Of a DNA stretch of 64,000 nucleotides, positions 27,071-35,753 are shown one piece after another; the stretch's first letter is position 1, and each line of letters opens with the position of its first letter. The position numbers and the translations under genes were made by a program. The stretch comes from Marinicella meishanensis. Its GTDB lineage: Bacteria; Pseudomonadota; Gammaproteobacteria; Xanthomonadales; Marinicellaceae. The stretch spans positions 1 through 64,000 of the forward strand of contig NZ_JAIOUV010000003.1 in assembly GCF_019931145.1 (NCBI RefSeq), in the 5' to 3' direction. Below the pieces are notes generated by a model. That model had not been told where the DNA came from and searched no databases. It worked only from the letters and a program-made list of their open reading frames with translations.

Positions 27071-27969
27071 AAAGAACTAAACTCCTTGCGGATGGGGTTG
27101 AGGTATTTGTTGAGGTCGCTTTTGCTGACATGGGTCAGCAGTAAAGGGGCACGGATGCCGTCATCCATCAAGCCGGCCTCGTGCATGATGGCTTTGACTG
27201 GACATGGGTTGGGTTCATGAAACAGCCATTGGTAAAATGGTTCCATCTCGGCATTTTTCAACTCGGCTTCGGCCACTTGGCCCAATTGCATCAGATCACA
27301 CATTTGCTTGATCGCTTTGGGGCGGGCATTGGCGGCGACACTGATCACGCCATCGGCACCATGCGCCATGGCTTGTACAAAGGTGCCGTCATCACCTGAC
27401 AGCACCGCGAAATTTTTGATTTTGGCCAGTTTCTCCACCCGTTGCATGTCGGCTTTGGCTTCCTTGATGCCAATGATGTTGGGGTGGGTGGCCAAAGTGG
27501 CCGTGGTGGCGGCCTGCAAGTCATTCCCAGTTCTACTGGGCACATTGTACAACACCACCGGCAGGGGTGACTCGTCGGCGATCTGTTTGAAATGGTGCAT
27601 CAAACTGCGCTGTGTCAGGGTCAAATAATAAGGGGTGACCACCAGCACCGCTTGGGCGCCGTCGGCTTGTGCTTGCCGATTGGCGGCGGACACTTTGGCC
27701 GGATCAATGGCGCCGGTGCCGGCCATGACCCAGGTGTTGGTGCCGTGGCACAGTTGCGCCGCTTGTTGGATCAATTGGCTGATTTCAGCCGCAGACAACA
27801 AAGCCGATTCACCGGTGGTGCCAGCCACCACCAGCACCTGGGTGCCACAGCTGATGTGCCATTGAATCAGCTGAGTCCATTGTTCCAGGTTGATGCGACC
27901 GTCGGCGTGCATCGGTGTGACCAGGGCCACCATGCTGCCGGTCAAATCTTTGGCTTGAATTTGCCCCAT
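27067..27969 (-). CDS. dapA: 4-hydroxy-tetrahydrodipicolinate synthase
   Basis: Condenses pyruvate and aspartate semialdehyde, the first step of the lysine/diaminopimelate branch. The 300-residue protein has GSMVALVTPM at the N-terminus, VAGTTGESALLS, the Tyr in VLYNVPSRTG, and the Schiff-base lysine in IIGIKEAKAD. It is divergent from bcp and overlaps the bamC start by 4 bases, the usual dapA-bamC operon. Confidence 0.96.
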   Translation of the reverse strand: MGQIQAKDLTGSMVALVTPMHADGRINLEQWTQLIQWHISCGTQVLVVAGTTGESALLSAAEISQLIQQAAQLCHGTNTWVMAGTGAIDPAKVSAANRQAQADGAQAVLVVTPYYLTLTQRSLMHHFKQIADESPLPVVLYNVPSRTGNDLQAATTATLATHPNIIGIKEAKADMQRVEKLAKIKNFAVLSGDDGTFVQAMAHGADGVISVAANARPKAIKQMCDLMQLGQVAEAELKNAEMEPFYQWLFHEPNPCPVKAIMHEAGLMDDGIRAPLLLTHVSKSDLNKYLNPIRKEFSSL

Positions 27970-28036
27970 TGAGACTTGTATCTGCTTTACAAAAGCGCAT
28001 AATTATATGCTTTTTTTAAATCAGGTGTATTAAACA

Positions 28037-28498
28037 ATGGTTAAAATATCGAATAAAATCTGGACCCAATCTGTCCCCCTCACTGACGGCTCAGAACAAT
28101 CCTTGAGTGATTGCGTTGCACAAACCCTGGTGGTGTATTTTTACCCCCGCGCCAACACCCCAGGATGTACCACTGAGAGCCAGGATTTCAGTGCCGAATA
28201 TGCGGCGTTTCAGGCCGCTGGTTGCCAGGTGTTGGGGGTGTCGCAAGACTCGTTAAAGAAACAACAAAACTTCAAACACAAATTCGACATGCCCTTTGAA
28301 TTGGTGGCCGATGTGGATGGTGTCTTGTGTGCAGCGTTTGAGGTCATCAAAGAGAAGAAAATGTATGGCAAAACCTTCATGGGCATCGAACGCAGCACTT
28401 TTGTGTTGGATGCACAAGGCACCGTGGTGGCTGAATGGCGCAAAGTGAAAGTGCCAGGCCATGTGGCTGAAGTTTTGACTGCAGTCAAAGAAATGTAA
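28037..28498 (+). CDS. bcp: Peroxiredoxin, Bcp/PrxQ family
   Basis: Thiol peroxidase reducing hydroperoxides. The 153-residue protein has the peroxidatic C44 in ANTPGCTTES and the PrxQ C-terminal half KKMYGKTFMGIERSTF and WRKVKVPGHVAEVL, which look most like xanthomonad PrxQ. The resolving Cys of E. coli Bcp (five residues after the peroxidatic one) is absent. C63 and C98 are the other candidates, so the enzyme may be 1-Cys or use an unusual partner. It is divergent from dapA. Confidence 0.92.
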   Translation: MVKISNKIWTQSVPLTDGSEQSLSDCVAQTLVVYFYPRANTPGCTTESQDFSAEYAAFQAAGCQVLGVSQDSLKKQQNFKHKFDMPFELVADVDGVLCAAFEVIKEKKMYGKTFMGIERSTFVLDAQGTVVAEWRKVKVPGHVAEVLTAVKEM

Positions 28499-28510
28499 CG
28501 CGATTTGAGC

Positions 28511-28516
28511 TATAAT
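28511..28516 (+). promoter_or_regulatory. -10 element upstream of isocitrate dehydrogenase
   Basis: A consensus TATAAT lies 46 bases before the ATG at 28563, right after the bcp stop. No convincing -35 is visible at the usual distance. It suggests the dehydrogenase has its own promoter rather than only read-through from bcp. Confidence 0.5.
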
Positions 28517-28562
28517 TAACGCCCACAAAAACAGTTCAAAAACGAAAACAAAGGATCAGTCA

Positions 28563-29567
28563 ATGAGTCAAAAAATCACCGTCATCAAAGGGGATGGCAT
28601 CGGACCCGAAATCATGGACGCCACATTGCGCGTGTTGGATCACTTGCATCTGGATTTTGAGTATGAATTCAAAGCCGCTGGTCTGGCCGCCTTGGAACAA
28701 TATGACGAGTTGTTACCGGCAGACACCTTGGATGCCATTGCCGCCAACCACATATGTTTGAAAGGACCTTTGACCACACCGGTGGGCAAAGGATTCAGTT
28801 CCATCAACGTGGCTTTGCGGCGCCATTTCAACCTGTATGCCAACGTGCGGCCGGTGATCACTTTTGAAGGTACCCAGGCCCGTTACGCCGACATTGACAT
28901 CCTGACCATCCGGGAAAACACCGAGGGCGCCTACCTCAGTGACGGACAGACCATCAATGAAGCCCGCACCGTGGCCGAATCAAAAATTGTGGTGACCCGT
29001 GAGGCTTCGGAGAACATCGTTCGTTATGCTTTTGACATCGCCCGCAAAGCCGGTCGCAAGAAAGTCACGGCCGTACACAAAGCCAACATCATGAAAACCA
29101 CCAGTGGTTTGTTCCTGGAAGTGGCACAAGAAGTGGCCAAGGAATATCCCGACATCGAATTCAACACCTTGATTGTGGACAACACCTGCATGCAATTGGT
29201 GATGAACCCGGCGCAATTTGATGTGATTGTCACCACCAACTTGTTCGGTGACATCATTTCAGATTTGTGTGCCGGTTTGGTTGGTGGCTTGGGCATGGCG
29301 CCCGGTGCCAACATTGGCCAGGAAGTGGCCATGTTTGAAGCGGTACATGGCTCAGCGCCGGACATCGCCGGCAAAAAAATAGCCAATCCCACGGCGTTGA
29401 TCTTGGCCGCGGCCATGATGGTCGAGCATTTGGGTCACGTCGAGGCGGCTGGTCGCATACGTCAGGCCATCAAAGCCACGTTGTTGGCCAAAGACCGCTT
29501 GACTGGCGACCTGGGCGGCACCGCCCACACCGCCGAGTTCACCGATGCCGTGATTGCCCGGTTGTGA
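28563..29567 (+). CDS. Isocitrate dehydrogenase, NAD-type
   Basis: Oxidative decarboxylation of isocitrate to 2-oxoglutarate in the TCA cycle. The 334-residue protein belongs to the short beta-decarboxylating dehydrogenases: ITVIKGDGIGPEIM, KGPLTTPVGKGFSSINVALRR, ADIDILTIRENTEGAYLS, NLFGDIISDLCAGLVGGLG, and EAVHGSAPDIAGK. The SSINVALRR segment and the short length point to NAD-dependent IDH rather than the NADP enzyme Icd or LeuB. NAD specificity is inferred from family similarity. Confidence 0.9.
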   Translation: MSQKITVIKGDGIGPEIMDATLRVLDHLHLDFEYEFKAAGLAALEQYDELLPADTLDAIAANHICLKGPLTTPVGKGFSSINVALRRHFNLYANVRPVITFEGTQARYADIDILTIRENTEGAYLSDGQTINEARTVAESKIVVTREASENIVRYAFDIARKAGRKKVTAVHKANIMKTTSGLFLEVAQEVAKEYPDIEFNTLIVDNTCMQLVMNPAQFDVIVTTNLFGDIISDLCAGLVGGLGMAPGANIGQEVAMFEAVHGSAPDIAGKKIANPTALILAAAMMVEHLGHVEAAGRIRQAIKATLLAKDRLTGDLGGTAHTAEFTDAVIARL

Positions 29568-29655
29568 GGCGGTGTTGCGGTGTCGAGCCGTTGGTTCGGT
29601 TGAGCAAAGAATCCGGGGATGTGTTGGCCATTGTTGTCTTTTTGCAACATGAGCC

Positions 29656-29686
29656 CCAAAAAAGCCGCTTTTTTGCGGCTTTTGCG
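29656..29686 (+). terminator. Intrinsic terminator after isocitrate dehydrogenase
   Basis: AAAAAAGCCGC and GCGGCTTTT flank a T-rich loop of about six bases. The stem sits about 90 bases after the stop codon and before the outer-membrane gene. Confidence 0.7.
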
Positions 29687-29751
29687 TGTTGAAAAATTGA
29701 CTTTCTGTTGTATTTTTGCAAAAATTGCCGGTGAAGCCAACAATTGAATCA

Positions 29752-30972
29752 ATGGTTAAAAAAGTCAATCAATTCATTTTAATCTTGATGATGATCCCGG
29801 CCCTGATTGGAACCGCCCATTCAGCGTCGGATTTGTCATTGTTTGGTGTGGCTGCGATTTCTGCCCAGCACACGCCCGCTTCCCGCCTAAACAGCACCAT
29901 GGAATTGGGTCACTGGCGCAACAGCATTGCTGAGCGCATCTATCCCAACTTTTACTCCAACTTGCAATTGTCTCAAGCCGATCATTTTGCCGACGCCATG
30001 AGTTTGCAAGGGGCCAAGTTGTATTTCAACGCCAAGCGCTTCAATGAAATCAGCCAATTGACCAGTGGCAAGTCCTATTTCTTCACCTTTGATTACGATC
30101 AGTCGATCTTACAGCCGGTCAATTTTCAGGATTCACCGTTCCAGTTTGATCAGCTGTTGCTGGTTGACAACGAATCTTTCAGCCGCAGCATCTTCGCCCC
30201 AGGTGTGGCTTATCGTTACAGCGATGATTCTGAATTGAGTTTTGCCGTGGTGTTTGCCCAACAAAACTATTCTGACATCAATTTCCTCGCTTCTGAAATT
30301 AATGGCTTTGATCAATTGGACTTGTATTCAGTCAGTTACACCGAAACCAGCAATGGCTTGGGTTTGAACCTGGGTTGGTCGCAAGACTTTTTCAGCCGCT
30401 TTCATGTGGACACCCAATACCAATCCAAAATTGACATGGATGGCTTCAGTCGCTTGTTGGGTGTGCAAGCCGATCCGGCGGACTTTGATATTCCAGAACA
30501 GATCAATGTCGCGGTTGGGTTTGATTTGACCGATCGCAACACCATCACCTTCAAGGCCACCCACAATTATTACAGCGACATCAATGCCTTCATCAGTCGC
30601 TCGTATCCTGACATTTTCCTGACGTTCTTGAATGACTTGGAAAGTCCGGATTTTCAGTGGGACGACCAAACGGTCTTTGCTGTGAACATGGCCCATCGCT
30701 TTGACAGCGGCGCCGTCTTCAACGTCGAGTACTCAGGTCGCCAACAACCGCCGGCCACCGACGCCGATCTGACCACCATTTTGAAAGCCATTTCAGCCCC
30801 TTACAGTGTGCGGGTCGGGTTGAACACCCCATTGTTTGGCGGCGAATTGGATCTGTATGCCAGTTATGCGCCGAAGCCCCTGAACTTTGGCCGCACTGAT
30901 TTTGGCAGTGTCAGCAGTGAATTGAGAGGCAAACACACCGAAGCGGTGTTGTCTTGGTTGTTCACATTCTGA
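29752..30972 (+). CDS. Outer-membrane beta-barrel protein, FadL-like
   Basis: Predicted outer-membrane protein of 406 residues. The ATG at 29752 begins a signal peptide (MVKKVNQFILILMMIPALIGTAHSAS). The mature protein alternates polar and hydrophobic residues in many strands and ends in Phe (EAVLSWLFTF), the usual barrel C-terminus. Segments such as PEQINVAVGFDLTDRNTITFKA recall FadL/OMPP1-type transporters. The N-terminal 90 residues are less barrel-like. The ligand is unknown. Confidence 0.72.
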   Translation: MVKKVNQFILILMMIPALIGTAHSASDLSLFGVAAISAQHTPASRLNSTMELGHWRNSIAERIYPNFYSNLQLSQADHFADAMSLQGAKLYFNAKRFNEISQLTSGKSYFFTFDYDQSILQPVNFQDSPFQFDQLLLVDNESFSRSIFAPGVAYRYSDDSELSFAVVFAQQNYSDINFLASEINGFDQLDLYSVSYTETSNGLGLNLGWSQDFFSRFHVDTQYQSKIDMDGFSRLLGVQADPADFDIPEQINVAVGFDLTDRNTITFKATHNYYSDINAFISRSYPDIFLTFLNDLESPDFQWDDQTVFAVNMAHRFDSGAVFNVEYSGRQQPPATDADLTTILKAISAPYSVRVGLNTPLFGGELDLYASYAPKPLNFGRTDFGSVSSELRGKHTEAVLSWLFTF

Positions 30973-31032
30973 TGTGTAGGGACTGAATGCAATCAGTCCA
31001 ATGACCATCCCCACAACAACGCAAAACGCCCC

Positions 31033-32106
31033 ATGAATGTCATTTCCAGTTGGTTCAAACGCAACTTCTCTGACCCACAAATCGTCATCCTGATCTCGGT
31101 TTTGATCCTGGGGTTTGTGTTTGTGATTTACTTTGGCCGCGCCCTGGCACCGTTTTTAACCAGCATCGTGGTGGCCTATTTGTTGGAAAGCGTGATTGTG
31201 CGCTTGGAAAAACTCAAGATTCCACGCATCCTTGCGGTTGGTTTGGTGTTCTTGGTGTTCATCGCGGTGATGTTTGTGTTGTTGATTTGGTTGGTGCCTA
31301 AGCTCACCACCCAGGTCACGCAACTGGTTCAGGCTTTACCGGCTTACATTTCAACCGGCCTTGACTTTTTGCGCACCATGCCAGAAAAATACCCCACATT
31401 GGTGAAAGAAGAGCAGATGCAGTCGGTGATCGCCAGCGTCACCAATGAGATGACCGCCATGGGCCAAACGTTATTGGGTAAAACCGTGTCTTCGGTCTTC
31501 AGTGCTTTTTCTATTGCGGTTTTTTTGGTGGTGATGCCCATTTTGGTGTTCTTTTTGTTGAAAGACAAAACCATCATCGTCACTTGGTTTCGGCAGTTCA
31601 TTCCCAAGGACTCCAAACTCACATTATCCGTATGGCATCAAGTGGATGTGCAAATCGGCAATTACGTGCGCGGCAAAGCCTTTGAAATCCTGTTGGTCGG
31701 CTTGACCAGTTACATTGTGTTTGTGTTCCTGGATCTGGAATACGCCATCTTGCTGGCGACATTGACCGGTTTTTCGGTGTTGGTGCCGTTCATTGGCGCC
31801 GTGGCAGTGACCATCCCCATCGCTTTGGTGGCCTTCTTCCAGTTTGGTTGGACCGGCCCTTTTGCTTATGTGATGATCTCGTATGGGGTGATCCAGATGC
31901 TGGATGGCAATGTGTTGGTGCCTTGGTTGTTTTCGGAGGTCAATAATTTACACCCGGTGGCGATCATCGTCGCGGTGTTGTTCTTTGGTGGGGTGTGGGG
32001 CTTTTGGGGGGTGTTTTTTGCCATTCCGTTGGCCACCTTGGTCAATGCCATCATCGAGTCTTGGCCCAAAACCATCGTCACCCCAGAAACCGAACAGGCG
32101 CCGTAA
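31033..32106 (+). CDS. AI-2E/PerM family membrane permease
   Basis: Integral membrane protein of 357 residues with about eight membrane segments. The N-terminal pair is IVILISVLILGFVFVIYFG and FLTSIVVAYLLESVIVRLEKL; the family's P-rich end is seen in FFGGVWGFWGVFFAIPLATLV. The family (AI-2E transporter, PerM, TqsA) exports small molecules or ions; the substrate is not predictable. Single gene, convergent with the tus cluster. Confidence 0.88.
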   Translation: MNVISSWFKRNFSDPQIVILISVLILGFVFVIYFGRALAPFLTSIVVAYLLESVIVRLEKLKIPRILAVGLVFLVFIAVMFVLLIWLVPKLTTQVTQLVQALPAYISTGLDFLRTMPEKYPTLVKEEQMQSVIASVTNEMTAMGQTLLGKTVSSVFSAFSIAVFLVVMPILVFFLLKDKTIIVTWFRQFIPKDSKLTLSVWHQVDVQIGNYVRGKAFEILLVGLTSYIVFVFLDLEYAILLATLTGFSVLVPFIGAVAVTIPIALVAFFQFGWTGPFAYVMISYGVIQMLDGNVLVPWLFSEVNNLHPVAIIVAVLFFGGVWGFWGVFFAIPLATLVNAIIESWPKTIVTPETEQAP

Positions 32107-32115
32107 GCGCGGCTT

Positions 32116-32370
32116 TCAGGAACGCAACATTTGATCCAATTGGCCGGCTTGCTCCAGCGCGTACAAATCATCAAATCCGCCCACGTGCTGATCGCCGATG
32201 AATATTTGCGGCACGCTGGTGCGGCCCGATCTTTCCATCATCACCAGCCGCTGTTGGCGGTCCTGATCCACCCGAATTTCTTCGAAGGCCAGGCCTTTGC
32301 TTTGCAGTAAATTTTTCGCGGCGTTGCAGTAAGGGCAGATCAAGGTGCTGTAAATGAGTATTTTGTTCAT
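32116..32370 (-). CDS. Glutaredoxin, class I (GrxC-like)
   Basis: Glutathione-dependent thiol oxidoreductase of 84 residues. The start MNKILIYSTLICPYC places the active site CPYC at 12-15, followed by TSVPQIFIGDQHVGGFDDL with the cis-Pro and GSH-binding glycine pair. An ATG two codons earlier (32376) is possible. It ends the tus operon, 10 bases after tusE, and could feed reducing power to it, though that link is inference. Confidence 0.92.
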   Translation of the reverse strand: MNKILIYSTLICPYCNAAKNLLQSKGLAFEEIRVDQDRQQRLVMMERSGRTSVPQIFIGDQHVGGFDDLYALEQAGQLDQMLRS

Positions 32371-32380
32371 GGTCATGGGG

Positions 32381-32692
32381 TCACATGCAGTGTTTGGGTT
32401 TGGGTAAGCCGGCGTGTTTGCTGGCCAAACGCACCGGTCCGTCTGGGTACAGGCGATACAGGTGGCGCGAATCGATGGCCGGATCAAGCCGCTGACGCAG
32501 CACTTTGATCAACAAGCGCATCGGCGGGGTGTCGCCAGTCTCATCAAACAGGTCTTGCACCGCACGAATCAGCGCCCAATGGTCATCGGTTAGGATGATG
32601 TGGTCGGTGTCAGCCAGTTGTTGCGCCACTTGCTGATTCCAGTCTTGGCGGTTTTGTAGGTGACCGTGTTGATCGGTGTTCAGGGATTTCAT
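32381..32692 (-). CDS. tusE: Sulfurtransferase TusE (DsrC family)
   Basis: Final relay protein that takes persulfide from TusBCD and passes it to MnmA for 2-thiolation of U34 in tRNA. The 103-residue protein has NRQDWNQQVAQQLA, LTDDHWALI and the C-terminal arm HAGLPKPKHCM. Its penultimate Cys102 is the acceptor Cys of the DsrC family; the second Cys of dissimilatory DsrC is absent. Last of tusDCBE, overlapping tusB by 4 bases. Confidence 0.92.
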   Translation of the reverse strand: MKSLNTDQHGHLQNRQDWNQQVAQQLADTDHIILTDDHWALIRAVQDLFDETGDTPPMRLLIKVLRQRLDPAIDSRHLYRLYPDGPVRLASKHAGLPKPKHCM

Positions 32693-32970
32693 TTCCAGGC
32701 CCAGGTGTTGTGGTGTTCACTGATCAGTTCAACCCATTGCTGTGGACTGATCAACTCAGGTCCTTGGTGGTGGTCATCGGCATCTGACAAGGCGCTGCCC
32801 ATGACCCGGTACCAGGGACGTTCAATGGCCCCCATGTGGGTGCGAATGAATTCGATTTCAAGGGCGTTGAGCTGGCCGTAAACCACCAAGGCGTCTGCTG
32901 TGCCAATCCATTGACAGTGTTGTTGAAAGTGCGATTTGTCATGCCAATGACACAGGTGTAAGGTTTTCAT
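32689..32970 (-). CDS. tusB: Sulfur relay subunit TusB (DsrH-like)
   Basis: Small (93 residues) subunit of the TusBCD heterohexamer. It starts MKTLHLCHWHDKSHFQQHC and has a DsrH-like core (ADALVVYGQLNALEIEFI). Sequence similarity is weak, so the call rests on size, order and fold pattern. It overlaps tusC and tusE by 4 bases each. Confidence 0.78.
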   Translation of the reverse strand: MKTLHLCHWHDKSHFQQHCQWIGTADALVVYGQLNALEIEFIRTHMGAIERPWYRVMGSALSDADDHHQGPELISPQQWVELISEHHNTWAWK

Positions 32971-33269
32971 GACACAAATCCTGCGGTCGATTTCAGTCGC
33001 TCCAATTCGGCGTGATCAATGGTGCGAACTGGCCATGAACATGCCACAGGTGGCTCGGCATTGAGCAACAAAAACTCATCCACGCCATACAAATTCAAAG
33101 CCCGCCACGACTGATTGAGGGTGTCAGAAGCCATCAGTTTTTGCAACACGGGGGCGGTCATAACCACCTGCACATCATGATCAAAGTTGAGCATGGCCAA
33201 GCACAGCAGGTGCTGTTGTTGCAAGCCATCGGCATCCAGGTGTTCGTGTAACAAAAACAAAGTCTGCAT
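32967..33269 (-). CDS. tusC: Sulfur relay subunit TusC (DsrF-like)
   Basis: Small (100 residues) subunit of TusBCD. It begins MQTLFLLHEHLDADGLQQQHLLCLAMLNF, a DsrE/F-like alpha/beta pattern, followed by VQVVMTAPVLQKL and YGVDEFLLLNAEP. Assignment is by fold pattern and position between tusD and tusB. It touches tusD by one base and overlaps tusB by four. Confidence 0.78.
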   Translation of the reverse strand: MQTLFLLHEHLDADGLQQQHLLCLAMLNFDHDVQVVMTAPVLQKLMASDTLNQSWRALNLYGVDEFLLLNAEPPVACSWPVRTIDHAELERLKSTAGFVS

Positions 33270-33601
33270 CAGGCCAGCTCAACGGTGCGGTCGGCTTGTT
33301 CCATGGCTTGGGTCAAGGCGGCCAGACCCACCACTTCAAAACCGGGTGGTTTGGAGTCAACCTCGATGTGCCAATGCTGCAGTTGGGTGCTGCACAACAA
33401 CAGACGGGCCCCGCTGTGTTGTTGCCATTGTTGCCAGGCCTTCAGCAGTTTTGGGTGTTCAATTAACTTCACCGCTTCGCCATACAAAAACACCGCGTTC
33501 ACGGCATGGCCCTCAGCAGCCATGGCTCGGGCCAACGGCAAAGCCTGTTGTAAGGTGGTGGGCCACTGCTTGGCGGCATTGATCAACAAACAGAATTTCA
33601 T
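33269..33601 (-). CDS. tusD: Sulfur relay subunit TusD (DsrE-like)
   Basis: Subunit of TusBCD that receives persulfide sulfur from TusA on its active Cys. The 110-residue protein begins MKFCLLINAAKQWP and has ALPLARAMAAEGHAVNAVFLYGEAV; C70 in LLLCSTQLQHW is in the expected place of the active Cys. The ATG at 33601 is preferred to upstream in-frame codons because homology begins there. TACAAT AAAGCC ATG directly precedes it on the minus strand, with no Shine-Dalgarno, suggesting a leaderless start of the tus operon. Confidence 0.86.
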   Translation of the reverse strand: MKFCLLINAAKQWPTTLQQALPLARAMAAEGHAVNAVFLYGEAVKLIEHPKLLKAWQQWQQHSGARLLLCSTQLQHWHIEVDSKPPGFEVVGLAALTQAMEQADRTVELA

Positions 33602-33837
33602 GGCTTTATTGTAACCCCTTGGCGCCAAAAAACCAGCGACCGTGAGGCGGCCAATTGATGGTGGCAACACGGTGAGTCTGGGGCCGTGAATTGATGCCTT
33701 TTCGTTGTTGGGGATCTGTTAAAATTGTTGCGTCAGATAAAAAGAACGGTGGCGGTTCTCTTGAAACGCCAGCAAAGACCCATAAACCTGATTTGTGGCT
33801 GAATTAAACACGCTTTTAATGGTCCAAAGCATACACT

Positions 33838-35328
33838 ATGAAGATGAAGAAAAACCCGCAAATGTTGTTGTTGCTGTTGTTGCTGGTGATCACCTCAGCA
33901 ACTGCCCAGTTCAAATTGCCTGATTTGGGTAATCCTGCCGATAAGGTGTTGTCTGCTGATGATGAACAGCGGTACCGACAAAACATCAAACAACAAATGT
34001 ATCAATACAACTTCGTCATGACCGACCCCATCGTGGCCTCATACATTTATCACCTGGGCTACCGGTTGGCAGCGAATTCCAACAAGCCGGATCAACCGTT
34101 TGATTTTTTTCTGGTGCCAGCCAATGTCATCAATGCCTCGGCTTATCCAGGCGGCTTGATCGTGGTTTACAGTGGTCTGCTGTTGCAAACCGACAGTGAA
34201 AGTGAACTGGCCGGGGTACTGGCCCACGAGATTGCCCACGTCAATCAACGACACATCTCGCGGATGTTGGCCAAGCAACAAAAAGCCACCGTGCCGGTGT
34301 TGTTGGGGATGTTGGCGGCCATCGCCGCGGCCCAATCAACCAACAGCGGTGATGCACCGGTGGCCATCGCCGCCAGTATGTCGGCCATCCAGCAACAACT
34401 GGCGATTAACTTCACCCGTTATCATGAATACGAAGCCGACCGGGTGGGCATCAACACCCTGCATGCATCCGGCTTGAACCCAGAGGGCATGGCCACCTTT
34501 TTTGCCAAATTGATGCAAAAAAACCGCGTGGACCCGCGCTATCAATTGCCAGAATATCTGCGCACCCACCCGTTGTCGATCAACCGCGTGACCGAAGCCC
34601 GCAACCGCTTGAATGCCTTCACGCCCAGGCCGGTTTATGAGTCTGAAATCTATGACTATGTGAAGCAACGTGTGCGGGTGCTGACAGTGGATGAATACAC
34701 CGATTTGGAAGCTTATTTCACCGGTGCCTTAAAACAAGGTCAAAGCGACCCCAATGCGCTGATGTATGGCTTGGCGTTGTTGCATTATCTGGACAATGAT
34801 TTCGCCCAAGCTTGGGCTTGGTTGCAAGAGATCCAAGCCACGCCCAAAGCCAAACACCTGGTCGATTTGTTGAAAGTGGAGGTCATGGCGCAGATGGATC
34901 GCACCCGGGCCAAAGCCTTGATTGATGACGTGTTGCGTTGGTACCCAGACAACGATGTGGTGTTGGAAACCACCGCCCAGGTGATGCTGCAATCCAAAGA
35001 ATTGGCCTGGGTGGATGAAGCGATCAAGAACATCCGTAAACTGGTGCTGTCTCAGCCGGAGAACCCGCATTATTATGAGTTGTTATCAATTGCTTATTTG
35101 AATGCCTTGAAACCGATTCAAGCCGGAGAAGCCATGGCCCGCAAAGAACACCACATGGGGCGCAATTACCGTGCGGTCAGAATTTTGCGCAACCTGAAAA
35201 AAGACGACGGCCTGGATTATTACCAGTCGGCTGAAATCAACGCCTTGATTGCTTCATATGAACCCTTGATCACCGACCGCGAACGGCAACAAGAAATTGC
35301 CGCTGATCGGGGCATTGGCCGCCGCTGA
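33838..35328 (+). CDS. bepA: Periplasmic M48 metalloprotease/chaperone BepA
   Basis: Zinc metalloprotease with a TPR domain that maintains outer-membrane protein and LptD assembly. The 496-residue protein has a signal peptide (leucine-rich, ending TSATAQ), the motif HEIAHVNQRH (H130, E131, H134), the third ligand in YHEYEADRVG, and a C-terminal TPR region (YGLALLHYLDNDFAQAWAWLQE onward). BepA has these two domains and this length (E. coli 487). Single transcript, divergent from the tus operon. Confidence 0.93.
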   Translation: MKMKKNPQMLLLLLLLVITSATAQFKLPDLGNPADKVLSADDEQRYRQNIKQQMYQYNFVMTDPIVASYIYHLGYRLAANSNKPDQPFDFFLVPANVINASAYPGGLIVVYSGLLLQTDSESELAGVLAHEIAHVNQRHISRMLAKQQKATVPVLLGMLAAIAAAQSTNSGDAPVAIAASMSAIQQQLAINFTRYHEYEADRVGINTLHASGLNPEGMATFFAKLMQKNRVDPRYQLPEYLRTHPLSINRVTEARNRLNAFTPRPVYESEIYDYVKQRVRVLTVDEYTDLEAYFTGALKQGQSDPNALMYGLALLHYLDNDFAQAWAWLQEIQATPKAKHLVDLLKVEVMAQMDRTRAKALIDDVLRWYPDNDVVLETTAQVMLQSKELAWVDEAIKNIRKLVLSQPENPHYYELLSIAYLNALKPIQAGEAMARKEHHMGRNYRAVRILRNLKKDDGLDYYQSAEINALIASYEPLITDRERQQEIAADRGIGRR

Positions 35329-35378
35329 GCGAATCACGCAACAGGGGCTTGAGACGGTCAATTTGGGTCCAATAAACT

Positions 35379-35407
35379 TTGCTATTCGGCATCAATTTGA
35401 TTACAAT
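35379..35407 (+). promoter_or_regulatory. Promoter of rpoZ-spoT operon
   Basis: TTGCTA (35379-35384), a 17-base spacer and TACAAT (35402-35407) make a good sigma-70 promoter 31 bases before rpoZ. It lies in the gap after bepA. Confidence 0.7.
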
Positions 35408-35438
35408 GCGCGATTAGCTCAATTTTGACGAGAGTGTT

Positions 35439-35717
35439 ATGGCACGAGTGACTGTAGAAGACTGCTTAGAAAAAGTACCCAATCGTTTTGATTTGGTCTT
35501 GATGGCCGCCAAGCGTGCGCGCCTGATCGCCAATGGCCAAGAGCCAATGGTTGAAGAAGAAAACGACAAACCCACTGTTTTGGCCTTGCGCGAAATTGCC
35601 GAAGAAAAAATCAATGACGAAGTGTTGGCCGAACTGGAATTGGAAGCCAAGCGTGCCCGTGAGTTGGAGGCTTGGAATGCAGCCGCTGAAACTCAAGACA
35701 ATGAAGACAACGAGTAA
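35439..35717 (+). CDS. rpoZ: RNA polymerase omega subunit
   Basis: Small subunit that supports RNA polymerase assembly and forms part of the ppGpp site. The 92-residue protein begins [28 protein letters not shown] and continues to [14 protein letters not shown], the standard omega sequence. It is followed by spoT, the usual order, so ppGpp metabolism and a ppGpp-binding subunit are co-transcribed. Confidence 0.97.
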   Translation: MARVTVEDCLEKVPNRFDLVLMAAKRARLIANGQEPMVEEENDKPTVLALREIAEEKINDEVLAELELEAKRARELEAWNAAAETQDNEDNE

Positions 35718-35753
35718 GGTTTGTTCTGATCCCTTAAATGTGAGGTTCTGGAT

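Noticed and set aside
32381-33601. Dissimilatory sulfur oxidation (dsrEFH-dsrC) cluster
   Set aside because: The TusE homologue has only the penultimate Cys, dsrAB are absent, and the set matches the tRNA-thiolation relay.
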